From contig OY723275.1 in NCBI GenBank assembly GCA_963210315.1, positions 620,001 through 684,000 on the forward strand: a stretch of 64,000 nucleotides of DNA, in the 5' to 3' direction. The notes beneath the pieces are model-generated. The model ran no database searches. It had not been told where the DNA came from and saw only the letters and a program-made list of their open reading frames with translations. Source of the stretch: Rhynchopus euleeides (lineage: Eukaryota; Euglenozoa; Diplonemea; Diplonemida; Diplonemidae). A program made the translations under genes and the position numbers. Of the stretch, positions 32,515 through 43,134 are shown piece after piece (the stretch's first letter is position 1; each line of letters opens with the position of its first letter).

Positions 32515-34576
32515 GCCTTTTTTTTTTTTTTCCATGTCGCTCCCGTTGGTCACTGCGCTGCTTTGAGTCAGCCACGTGGCGGAAGCCGGACCGCAGGGAG
32601 GGGCGTTGCGCCCGTTGACGCCTCTCGCTCCTCATGTGCCTTGAGTAGCTGCCTGGTGGGTCTGCTTTGAGGCGGGGAATCGCGTCAGGCCAAACAGCCA
32701 CTGCGAGGACGTCTCCCCTAAAAGAAAAGAAAGAATGTGGGAAGGGGACGGGGGCGAGATGGGTGGGCGGCGCAAGCCGGAAGGAGCGCCCCCCATGGGG
32801 CGGAAGCTCACCCGACAGCATAAATTTGTTTGTGCGCACCTGTACGTGTATGGGTGTCCATACGTGCGCTGCCAACAGTCTTTTTTACCGTGACCTGAGC
32901 AGGTTATAGCAAAAACAACAAAAAAGGGGAAAAGAAACCACGCACACCACAACATCAATAAAACCAAAGCCGTGCAGAAAGGGCCCCTCCGCATATATGA
33001 AACAGGGCACACAGCGGAAAATGAGTTACCAGAGCTTGCTTTAGTTTCCCCTCGGAGGAGGGTAATCACAGGGGGCGCCACGTGAAGGCAGCAAGTTGGA
33101 TTTTATCCCCCCTTCGCTCTGGAGTGAGAAAAGTGAGAAAAAGTGAGCCCAAAAATGGAAAAAATGGCAAAAAAAAGAGTGTGGGGAGTTGGGTCCAGTT
33201 TAGCAAAGTTGTCATATTTTTCGGGTGTTTTCTGAATGGGGACACCCGAAGAACCCCATGACATGGTCATGACATGTCGCCATCTGCAAAATTGATCTTC
33301 ACCTGACCGTGAAGACCGGAGGTGGTGAACACAGTGTTACGCAATCACTTTAGTGGCGTCCCCACAGTCCAGCGGGATCCGGTGTGCCAGGTGGGGGGAG
33401 GCGTCGTGGCCTTGGGACACCAGGTCAGGTGCGTGTTCCCCGTTGAGGGGAATTCCATAGAAGACGTGCGGGTTCCCTTGGTATTTTGAGCGTCTCATTG
33501 TTCCAGGTAGACCGATACCCCTCCGGCTAAATTGGCCAGGTTGGCGAGGCGTTCATGGCGTGTTAGCACTACACCCCTTAATCAGGTTTTTGGTTCCCAT
33601 GGCGACACCCTCTTCGTCTAGGGTGAGCCTGTAGTGGAGGCAATCTACCTGCGCCGAAATGTCTAGTGCTGTCGAGACCCCACGGGAGGCAGCGAGGAAA
33701 ACGCTATTACCTGGGATCCCCCGTGTTTAAGCCCCCCCTGGGGGGTCTGGCAAGGGGGGGCTTAACCACAGGGGGCCTCAAGTTGTCAATACCACCGCGA
33801 TGAGCCCGATGACCTGAGGGCCATCCTCCAGCACCCCGTCGAGGGGCGCTACACCTTCACCCCCTCGCGAGCGGCTCATGAAAGCGATACAGGAGACGGG
33901 CGCTGTATGACAAGGCCGTACGGCTGGGGACGAACCCAGTTCCGGAGGGGTTCATCCCCGAGGCGATGAAACACGTGAGCTACGGGACTGGGCGGGCCTG
34001 GGCGGAGATGCGGGTCGAGACAGGTCGCAGCCCTGCACCTGGCCGCACAAGCTCTGGGGTTTGCGACGATCCGGCTGCAGGGACCGCGGCGTCGATCCAG
34101 CAGCCTGCACGAGGTGTAGCCATGCGGCACCGCCTAGCCCTCCCATCCGGGGCCCCCCTCCAGCGCGCGCAGTCGCTGCATCGGGGGGACGCGGAGGAGG
34201 CGGAGCTGGTGAAGCAGCTCGCGGAGGCCTGCGTCAGGGAGAAGCGTGACGATGGCGAGTTCTGCGAAGCAAGAGCGCATCAGGTGGCTGCAGGAGGACC
34301 TGTGCCGGATCGTCGAGCCACCCAACGGCAGGCAGCCCCTGCAGGGTTCAGGTGTGGCAGTGTGTGCGGCAGCATTTCCAGACTCGGTGAGACAGGAGGC
34401 ATTTGGGTCGGGGATGGCTTGCAGACAAATCCGTACGGGAAGTTGGTGTGGTGCTGTACAATGCACATGTCGGGCGGGCGTGTCCTGCACACGTGGGTGG
34501 CAGGGCTCTTCGTAACAATCGACCCAACGACCCACCGAATTTGGTCAGGGGCTTGGCATGGCATGAATCATGTCAA
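32515..34576. other. no confident gene; decayed coding-like fragments
   Basis: A + strand frame of ~55 residues at about 33322-33489 reads like real protein (VVNTVLRNHFSGVPTVQRDP...) and a stretch near 33795-34100 shows further coding-like segments in shifting frames (ILQHPVEGRYTFTPSRAAHE; then LYDKAVRLGTNPVPEGFIPE). No family is recognised; these resemble remains of a mobile element or pseudogene. A G/C-rich inverted repeat at about 33729-33766 is bracketed by TTAAGCCCCCC and GGGGGGGCTTAA. Confidence 0.35.
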
Positions 34577-34863
34577 CCTGTGAACAGACGTTCACTACGG
34601 CGGCTGGGGGGCTCGACCCCCCTGTGGCATGTCCTTGCGCGACAATTTATCGTCACATCGGGTAGGGTCCGGGCTACCCAGGATGCAGCCCAATTCACAC
34701 GGAATCTGCGCCCGCCGTTTTGCAATTTGGGTTAGCGTGCTGGCATCGCAGCCTGGCCCCGAGGGACCATGCCGTGAGTAACCGCGCCCACCAGGAATAA
34801 ATGTTCACTCCCATGGCCTCCGGCGGCTGGGGGGCTCCGCCCCCCAGACCCCCCTGTCCAGCA
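34577..34863. repeat. paired GC-hairpin dispersed repeat, copy 3
   Basis: Two blocks (about 34577-34632 and 34799-34863) are in inverse orientation to copies 1 and 2. The first block is shortened at the hairpin. The sequence after it (TTGCGCGACAATTTATCGTC near 34635) matches the sequence beside copy 1. Confidence 0.75.
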
Positions 34864-35109
34864 GGGACAGGCACCCCGTTTGAAAGGCAGCCTACTGGCT
34901 CCTGCGTGTCATTTGAACATGGTGCACACTGTGCGAAGTGACGCAAGAGTTCACGCGCCTATTTCAGGGCGGGGGCAAGCCGCTGTCGATACCACGTCAT
35001 CGTCCGCCAAGCTATACCCCCAACTCGTCAATCCTGGGGGAGGTCCTGCACCCCCAAGGAAGATAAGGTTAAACCCCCACCCCCACCCCCAGCATAGCTC
35101 TCAGTATTT

Positions 35110-35375
35110 CCCGTGCATGCAGCGCATGCATCCACAACTTTTGTGGATGCATCCACACACAGGCTGGAGCTCCGAAGCCCTGCATGCAGGCCTGCCTGCA
35201 GTGAATGAATGCCTGTATGCCTGCATGCATGGATGTGTGCATGCATGCATCCATGCAGGCATGCCTGCATGGATGGATGGATGGCTGGATGGATGGATGG
35301 ATGCATGCATGCATGCACACATCCATGCATGCATGGATGAATGCATGCATGCATGCAGGCATCCATACCCGGTTT
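35110..35375. repeat. ATGC/ATGG tetranucleotide low-complexity tract
   Basis: This ~265-bp tract is built mostly of GCATGCATGC, CCATGCATGG and GGATGGATGG motifs. It is nearly self-complementary and could form many alternative hairpins. Cys/His/Met-rich frames across it are artefacts. A smaller related patch occurs at 35730-35768. Confidence 0.85.
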
Positions 35376-35794
35376 GCCTGCAGAGGATGAAATTTCAAGG
35401 AAATGTGCCAAGGGCCGGTATGGACACCCCTAAAACCCTTCTGAAACCAAAAAGTCCACGAAAGGGGTTAAAACGGCTTAATTCGTTGATTTGTTGCATT
35501 TCCCTGCAATTTTCAGCCAAAAATCGAATTTGGCTGGGCGAGTAGTTGGTCAAAATCGCGAAAATTCCCAAAAAATCGATTTTTCACAGAGGCCCAAAAA
35601 CGTGTTTCTGGGTGAAAAATGGGCCCAAAAATCGGTTTTCCGACGTTTTTTGGTCGATTTTTGGGGTTTCCAGCGATTTTCCTGTGTCAAATCGAAAATC
35701 CATTTTTTGACATTTTCGGGCATCCCTGGATGCCGTGGATGCATGCATGGATGCATCCACACCATCCACGGGCCCACTGAGAGCTATGCCCCCA

Positions 35795-35869
35795 GCCCCG
35801 CGACCCCACCCCCACCCCGCGCTTCGCGCGGGGTGGGGGTGGGGTCGCGGGGCCGCGCTTCGCGCGGCC
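35795..35869. repeat. twin perfect hairpins with TTC loops
   Basis: The first hairpin has 28-bp perfect arms (35795-35822 and 35826-35853) around TTC. The second, overlapping by 3 bp, has arms 35851-35858 and 35862-35869, also around TTC. Both loops sit in GCGCTTCGCGC. A similar hairpin with GCGCGCGC arms and a GAA loop lies at 57018-57043. Confidence 0.85.
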
Positions 35870-36816
35870 CCCCGCGCAAAAGTGTCAGCAGGGGATGTGC
35901 TGTCCTGCGCTGGACGCGGGGGGCGGTGGGGCGCCGGGGGGGTGACGACTGGCCGATGGCCAGGGGGTGCTGCGCGTTCCCGTGCGCTCAAAAAACGATG
36001 CGCAAGGGGGCTGGTAAAGGGTGGGCCTCTCCCCCACGGAGAGCCGCCCGTGCGGGGGTGGGCGCGAACCCGACCCGGGAGGCGCGCGTACTGGGGACAA
36101 CAACTGCCGAGGCGGGCCGAGCGGGGTGTGGCCCAAAGCTGGCGGCACGCGAGAGGGAGGCGATCGACCACTGACTGGGCGACGGGAGGGGAAGAAGTTG
36201 GGCGGGCAGCTGCAACGCGAGGCGCAGTCGGAACTGGTGCACACCTTCGAGGTCACCGAAAGGGCTGCCGCGGAGCGGGAGCTGATCACCGACGCGTTTG
36301 TTGACTTCTGGCACAGGAACGAGGGCGGCTGCCTGTCACGAAGTTGTCTGCCGGCCGTTCCTGTGGAACCTCAGCGGACACCGGCGACGACTACGCCGGA
36401 AAGCTGGTGACAGGGCTGCACGGGCTTACTTTGGTACCCGGGGGCGAACCGGGGGACTGCTACACTCCCTTCTCTGCTCACGGGTGTCTGCTGCATCTCG
36501 AGGCGAGAAGCTGCACGGGCGTGAAGGGTAAAGGGGGTGCGAACGAGACGGAGGAGCACAGCGCAGGGGCGCGGTAGAGATGTGTGTGACGAGGGCGCGG
36601 GTGTCAAAGCTGTGCTTCCTGAGTGGCGAAACTGGCGGAGGTCGGCGGCGTGAGGCGACGGCGGGCCGGACGACGCTGCCGAAACCCCGGGATACCTCCC
36701 TCGAGGTGGTGACGGGCAACGGGACGGAAGCCTCACTTGGTTGCAGCGGGAGGGACGGAGCACTGCGATCGCCGAAAAGCCACTAAGTGACTGCGATGGA
36801 GTGGGGGAGGAAGGCG
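35870..36816. other. GC-rich region with coding-like remnant, no confident gene
   Basis: A + strand segment near 36180-36350 reads as a charged helix (LQREAQSELVHTFEVTERAA) in an otherwise unremarkable frame. It may be a decayed exon, but I cannot define ends or a family. Confidence 0.3.
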
Positions 36817-37861
36817 GCCTGGGGACATGACACAGTGTGTTAGAAGCCTGGGGGGGCATGACACAGTGTGCTGGAAGCCTGGGGGGGCATGACACACTGT
36901 GTTAGAAGCCTGGGGGGGCATGACACACTGTGTTTGAAGCCTGGGGGGGCATGACACAGTGTGTTAGAAGCCTGGGGGGGCATGACACAGTGTGCTAGAA
37001 GCCTGGGGGGGCATGACACAGTGTGTTAGAAGCCTGGGGGGCATGACACACAGTGTTAGAAGCCTGGGGGGGCATGACACACAGTGTTTGAAGCCTGGGG
37101 GGGCATGACACACTGTGTTAGAAGCCTGGGGGGGCATGACACAGTGTGCTGGAAGCCTGGGGGGGCATGACACACAGTGTTAGAAGCCTGGGGGGGCATG
37201 ACACACTGTGTTAGAAGCCTGGGGGGGCGTGACACAGTGTGCTGGAAGCCTGGGGGGGCATGACACACAGTGTTAGAAGCCTGGGGGGGCATGACACACT
37301 GTGTTTGAAGCCTGGGGGGGCATGACACAGTGTGCTAGAAGCCTGGGGGGGCATGACACAGTGTGCTGGAAGCCTGGGGGGGCATGACACACTGTGTTTG
37401 AAGCCTGGGGGGGCATGACACAGTGTGCTAGAAGCCTGGGGGGGCATGACACACTGTGTTAGAAGCCTGGGGGGGCATGACACAGTGTTAGAAGCCTGGG
37501 GGGGCATGACACACTGTGTTAGAAGCCTGGGGGGGCATGACACAGTGTGCTGGAAGCCTGGGGGGGCATGACACACAGTGTTAGAAGCCTGGGGGGGCAT
37601 GACACAGTGTGTTAGAAGCCTGGGGGGGCATGACACAGTGTGCTGGAAGCCTGGGGGGGCATGACACAGTGTGCTAGAAGCCTGGGGGGGCATGACACAG
37701 TGTGCTGGAAGCCTGGGGGGGCATGACACACTGTGTTAGAAGCCTGGGGGGGCATGACACAGTGTGCTGGAAGCCTGGGGGGGCATGACACAGTGTGCTA
37801 GAAGCCTGGGGGGGCATGACACACTGTGTTAGAAGCCTGGGGGGGCATGACACAGTGTGTA
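36817..37861 (+). repeat. 31-bp minisatellite (CATGACACAGTG type), about 33 copies
   Basis: The unit is exactly 31 bp (for example starts at 37741 and 37772). It comprises CATGACACA(G/C)TGTG(T/C)T(A/G)GAAG plus CCTGGGGGGG, with three or four common variants intermixed. No gene is supported. Confidence 0.95.
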
Positions 37862-37992
37862 AGGACCACGTGGGAGTATGTCACTTTGGAGCCAGTTTTG
37901 TGTGGCACCCAATTTTTTCACCTCTGCCAGAAATCTTTTTTCGAGATTTTTCGCAAATTTTGAATTGTCCCCAACACCCCTGTGTCACGGGA

Positions 37993-38035
37993 CCTTCGCT
38001 CTGTGTCAGTGACACACAGTGACACAGAGCGAAGG
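37993..38035. repeat. 16-bp perfect hairpin
   Basis: CCTTCGCTCTGTGTCA (37993-38008) is matched in reverse complement at 38020-38035. A third copy of TTTGACACAGAGCGAAGG lies at about 38112-38129. The hairpin sits between the 31-bp array and the first macrosatellite unit. Confidence 0.8.
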
Positions 38036-38570
38036 CCTGGCGGCGTTTTTGCCGATTTCGCCTAAGGTGAAAAAAACCGCCTGTGTGACACACTGACACA
38101 ATTTGACACAGTTTGACACAGAGCGAAGGCCCCCAGTATCTGGGGCCAGACCTGACCTCCAGGGACCACCTGGGGCCGGGCGGTTTTGACCCCCCAACCA
38201 GCGAAAAGGCCAAAAATGACCAAAAAAACCGGTTTTTCTGTTTGCCATTTTAACAATTACTAGGACTTTTAGTTGGATGGAGAATGGTCACCGTGAACTC
38301 AGATGTCCAAAAACAGGCGATCCCCTACACTCCACATGTCCGTTCCAACGATTCTAAAATAGCAAATCAGTTTTTTCATGCTACCCCAGCAGAGTACCAA
38401 TGGAGACCCCCTATGTAACGTAGGCAAGCAGGGGGGATCAATTCAACATCGGGGGGTGAGGGTGTCAGGCGCGGGGGTACAGTAAAAACATTAAAGATAA
38501 ATCTTTCATGAATTTTTTTTGTGAAGGTCATTAAAGATTTCCCCGCCCCCTCGCTCCACGTCGGACAGGA

Positions 38571-40172
38571 CACCTATCGGTGCAGCACGCCTCTCAGTAC
38601 AAGAGTACAGTATCACACCTATCGGTGCAGGACACAGTATCAGTACAGCACGCCTATCAGTACAGCACACCTGTCAGTGCAGCACGCCTCTCAGGGCAAG
38701 AGGACAGTATCAGTACAGCACACCTATCAGTACAGCACGCCTATCAGTGCAGCACACCTACCGGTGCAGCACGCCTCTCAGTACAAGAGGACAGTGTCGG
38801 TACAGCACTCCTATCAGTACAGCACACCTATCGGTGCAGCACGCCTATCAGTATAGCACACCTACCGGTGCAGCACGCCTATCAGTACAGCACACCTGTC
38901 GGTGCAGCACGCCTACCAGTACAGCACACCTATCGGTGCAGGACACCTATCGGTGCAGCACACCTGTCGGTGCGGCACGCCTGTCAGTACAGGACACCTA
39001 TCGGTGCAGGACACCTGTCGGTGCAGCACGCCTATAGGTGCAACACGCCTATCAGTACAGCACACCTGTCGGTGCAGCACGCCTGTCAGTACAGGACACC
39101 TATCGGTGCAGGACACCTGTCGGTGCAGCACGCCTAGCAGTACAGCACACCTATCGGTGCAGCACGCCTGTCAGCACAGCACACCTGTCGGTGCAGCACG
39201 CCTATCAGTACAGGACACCTATCGGTGCAGGACACCTGTCGGTGCGGCACGCCTGTGAGTACAGGACACCTGTCGGTGCAGCACACCTGTCGGTGCAGCA
39301 CGCCTATCAGTACAGGACACCTATCGGTGCAGGACACCTGTCGGTGCGGCACGCCTGTCAGTACAGGACACCTGTCGGTGCAGCACGCCTAGCAGTACAG
39401 CACACCTATCGGTGCAGCACGCCTATCGGTGCAACACGCCTATCAGTACAGGACACCTATCGGTGCAGGACACCTGTCGGTGCAGCACGCCTAGCAGTAC
39501 AGCACACCTATCGGTGCAGCACGCCTGTCAGTACAGCACACCTGTCGGTGCAGCACGCCTATCGGTGCAACACGCCTATCAGCACAGGACACCTATCGGT
39601 GCAGGACACCTGTCGGTGCAGCACGCCTATCAGTATAGCACTCCTATCGGTACAGCACGCCTAGCAGTACAGCACACCTATCGGTGCAGCACGCCTATCA
39701 GTATAGCACACCTACCGGTGCAGCACGCCTGTCAGTACAGCACACCTATCGGTGCAGCACGCCTATCAGTACAGCACACCTATCGGTGCAGCACACCTAT
39801 CGGTGCAGCACGCCTATCGGTGAAGGACACCTGTGCAGCACGCCTATCAGTACAGCACACCTATCGGTGCAGGACACCTATCGGTGCAGCACACCTATCG
39901 GTGCAGCACACCTATCGGTGCAGCACACCTGTCGGTGCAGCACACCGATCGGTGCAGGACACCTGTCGGTGCAGCACGCCTACCAGTACAGCACACCTCT
40001 CGGTGCGGCACGCTTGTCAGTACAGGACACCTATCGGTGCAGGACACCTGTCGGTGCAGCACGCCTATCGGTGCAGCACGCCGATCAGTACAGCACACCT
40101 CTCGGTGCGGCACGCCTGTCAGTACAGGACACCTATCAGTGCAGCACACCTATCGGTGCAGCACGCCTCTGA
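38571..40172 (+). repeat. 17-bp minisatellite, array 2 (macrosatellite unit 1)
   Basis: About 94 copies of the same 17-mer as at 31245-32310. Its start is more degenerate (variants with inserted AAGAGGACAG), and its end is the shared CTCTGAGTGCAGCTGG. Confidence 0.95.
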
Positions 40173-40317
40173 GTGCAGCTGGATCTCCGCCCATTAAAGA
40201 TCTGACCAGGCTGCCCAGGCAGAAAACTGAGTGGCGCGTTTAATTGCCCAAAACAAGCTCAAAACCCAAGAATTCCTTCGAAAACGGGCTCAAAAGTGAA
40301 AAATAGGACTTTCCGAA

Positions 40318-40525
40318 AAAACCAGACAAATGAATCGCCCAACTGAATCGTGCTAGCTAAACTCCGGAAAGAAGTGTCTTTTTTCGTTGAACGCAGCCAA
40401 ATATAAGGCCTAACCTGTTTTGGCGCACGGGTGTGATGACAAAAGGGAAAAGTGCTAGCACGAACATGATGTTGGTCTTCTGGTTATGTCTGGTTTCTTA
40501 GAACACTTAACGTGTATGCAAAAAA
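40318..40525. mobile_element. ~208-bp insertion present in unit 1 only
   Basis: Unit 2 reads GGACTTTCCGAAAAAATATCG continuously (48751-48772). Unit 1 has ~208 extra bases at the corresponding place, beginning near AAAACCAGACAAATG and closing near TATGTCTGGTTTCTTAG. The CCAGACA/TGTCTGG ends are inverted repeats, so a small MITE-like insertion is likely. A clear target duplication cannot be read because of flanking A runs. Confidence 0.6.
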
Positions 40526-40865
40526 AAATCGAAAAGGTCCCCTTGGGGGTCTTCGCTAGCCGGTGCAAAAAAGTGCAGGCTGGTGCAGGGCAAAATGGGC
40601 CGAAAATGGGCCAAATCGGAGGCAAAAAAAAGGGCGGGGAGTTGGGTGGCCCCTAGCTGGGAGCACGCATTTGGACCCAAAAAATAATGTCGAGCGGTCC
40701 CTGTGCATTGTTCAGCCCTCACAGGACGAGAAGGCACGGCGGGGCCCGTGTCACGGGTAAACATTGAGATCAACCTGTCATCCTGGGCCAAGCCAAGATG
40801 GGAGCTGGCCGCCTGGGGCAATGCAGGAGCAACGGCTAGTGCTCGTGCTGGCACGAAGCGGAGCC

Positions 40866-41350
40866 AGGCAGTGCTGTCCCGAGAACGGGCCGAGCCAGAC
40901 AGTGCTGTCCCAAGGGTGGGCCGAGCCAGACAGTGATGTCCCGAGAATGGGCCGAGCCAGGCAGTGCTGTCCCAAGGGTGGGCCGAGCCAGACAGTGCTG
41001 TCCCGAGAACGGGCCGAGCCAGACAGTGCTGTCCCGAGAATGGGCCGAGCCAGGCAGTGCTGTCCCAAGGGTGGGCCGAGCCAGACAGTGCTGTCCCGAG
41101 AACGGGCCGAGCCAGACAGTGCTGTCCCGAGGGTGGGCCGAGCTAGGCAGTGCTGTCCCGAGAATGGGCCGAGCCAGGCAGTGCTGTCCCAAGGGTGGGC
41201 CGAGCCAGACAGTGCTGTCCCGAGAATGGGCCGAGCCAGACAGTGCTGTCCCGAGAACGGGCCGAGCCAGACAGTGCTGTCCCGAGAATGGGCCGAGCCA
41301 CGCAGTCCTGTCCAGAGGGTGGGCCGAGCCAGGCAGTGATGTCCCGAGGG
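40866..41350 (+). repeat. 31-bp minisatellite b, unit 1 (about 15 copies)
   Basis: The unit reads GGGCCGAGCCAG(A/G)CAGTG plus CTGTCCC(A/G)AG(A/G)(A/G)(T/C). Variation at a few positions lets copies be grouped into higher-order blocks. The unit has no stop codon in several frames, which produces spurious frames on both strands. Confidence 0.95.
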
Positions 41351-42083
41351 TGGGCCGACATCACATCCGGTCTCGGCCCGCTGTCTGGACCGCAGCAACA
41401 AGAAATCTGCGCTGCATGTACAGGAGCAGGGGGACTTGGCCCGTCCGCACTCCGACATTGCACCGCGCTGCCCCAGCGCTCCAGATCACAAGGCCCCCTG
41501 TGCCGCAGGAGGTGGAGACGTCGCACACCAGCAGGATGACGTCGCAGACCAGTTCACCACCCCCAACAGTAGGTCACACTCCGCCTCGCCTGTAGGCCGT
41601 CTACTGTATGCAGGAGTCTGCGTGTGTTGATAAAGACACACACGCCCGGCACACCTGATTCTATGGGCAGCGCTCGTAACTCTCTCGGCGCCAAGTCGAA
41701 GCTGAGCAAGATTTGGTTGGACGGTGCAAATATAGCTAGCCTTGCGGGCTCGCTAAGACACTCTCCGAGCTAGCTACATGAACACAACATTGCACATCGC
41801 ACGGTTTCGAAGGATGGGTACGCGATGCGGGTTTAGGTCTTGCGCTAATGTTACACACAGCAAGATCCCTGACGGAGGGGATCGATGGAGGCACTGAGGA
41901 GATCATGACTGGGAAGGGGTCCTGCATCGAACCCCCTCTGAGTGGAGCAAACACTCGGTACTCCGGGTGCCACGTTCTGCTCGGCTGGACATCACCCCGA
42001 GGTCGTGGCCACGGCCCCCGACCACTCACTGCGGGGAGCTTCCCGTCCAGACAGTGTCTGGACATCACTCCTGGGCTCGACCC

Positions 42084-42919
42084 ACTGGGCCGAGCCGACG
42101 AGTCGTGTCCAGACACTGGGCCGAGCCCAGGAGTGCTGTCCAGACACTGGGCCGAGCCCAGGAGTGATGTCCAGACCCTGGGCCGAGCCAGGGAGTGGTG
42201 TCCAGACACTGGGCCGAGCCCAGGAGTGATGTCCAGACCCTGGGCCGAGCCAGGGAGTGGTGTCCAGACCCTGGGCCGAGCCCAGGAGTGCTGTCCAGAC
42301 ACTGGGCCGAGCCCAGGAGTGATGTCCAGACCCTGGGCCGAGCCAGGGAGTGGTGTCCAGACACTGGGCCGAGCCCAGGAGTGATGTCCAGACACTGGGC
42401 CGAGCCCAGGAGTGATGTCCAGACCCTGGGCCGAGCCAGGGAGTGGTGTCCAGACACTGGGCCGAGCCCAGGAGTGATGTCCAGACACTGGGCCGAGCCA
42501 GGGAGTGGTGTCCAGACACTGGGCCGAGCCCAGGAGTGATGTCCAGACACTGGGCCGAGCCAGGGAGTGGTGTCCAGACACTGGGCCGAGCCCAGGAGTG
42601 ATGTCCAGACACTGGGCCGAGCCAGGGAGTGGTGTCCAGACCCTGGGCCGAGCCCAGGAGTGCTGTCCACACTGGGCCGAGCCAGGGCGTGATGTCCAGA
42701 CCCTGGGCCGAGCCAGGGAGTGGTGTCCAGACCCTGGGCCGAGCCCAGGAGTGCTGTCCAGACACTGGGCCGAGCTCAGGAGTGCTGTCCAGTCCCTGGG
42801 CCGAGCCAGGGAGTGGTGTCCAGACACTGGGCCGAGCCCAGGAGTGGTGTCCAGACACTGGGCCGAGCCAGGGAGTGATGTCCAGTCCCTGGGCCGAGCC
42901 CAGGAGTGCTGTCCAGACA
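42084..42919 (+). repeat. 31-bp minisatellite c, unit 1 (about 27 copies)
   Basis: The unit reads GTCCAGACACTGGGCCGAGC plus (C)CAGG(A/G)AGTG(A/G/C)T, with ACC/ACA variants. It is related to arrays b and d (see findings). One further c-type copy follows array d at about 44912-44955. Confidence 0.95.
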
Positions 42920-42941
42920 CTGACGATGTCCTGCCTCATAC

Positions 42942-43129
42942 CCGCCATGCCCGCAATGCACTTCCGGATCACATGGTTGTGGATTTCTAGCGCCTTCCGC
43001 ATTCCCTCGAAAGACTTCTCCAAGCAGAGGGTCGAGGCCTGCACGTCTGTGACCACGAGTGTCGTGATCTTCGTCTCTGTGGAGTAGTCATCGAAGAGCA
43101 GCGCCTGCTGGCTGTCTTCGTTCAGCATC
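42942..43129 (-). pseudogene. class III nucleotide cyclase exon fragment, copy 1
   Basis: The minus strand encodes MLNEDSQQALLFDDY...ITTLVVTDVQAST...MRKALEIHNHVIRKCIAG. This matches the start of class III adenylate/guanylate cyclase catalytic domains: the (T/F)TD(I/V)QxST metal-binding motif, then an amphipathic MR.AL..HN..IR helix. The expected GGYE follows only in another frame (HGGYEAGH), so there is either a frameshift or an exon end, since GTATGAGG at 42941 looks like a splice donor. TAG precedes 43129 like an acceptor. The rest of the domain is missing; minisatellite flanks both sides. I read it as a captured, non-functional exon. Confidence 0.6.
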
Positions 43130-43134
43130 CTACG

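Noticed and set aside
35028..35411. Cys/His/Met-rich frames resembling metallothionein-like proteins
   Set aside because: Produced by ATGC/ATGG tetranucleotide repeats on both strands.
36371..37729. Minus-strand frames of the MSCPPRLPAHCVMPPQ type
   Set aside because: Translation of the 31-bp CATGACACAGTG minisatellite.
36817..37861. CRISPR-like array
   Set aside because: Units are directly adjacent without unique spacers and the organism is eukaryotic; it is a tandem minisatellite.
41340..41600. Possible second cyclase or receptor exon on the minus strand of the macrosatellite spacer
   Set aside because: The frame is open for ~65 residues (GLVIWSAGAARCNVGVRTGQ) but I could not match it to any part of a cyclase domain.
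40764..42920. Long frames on both strands over arrays b and c
   Set aside because: Minisatellite translation artefacts; both strands are open because the units lack stops either way.
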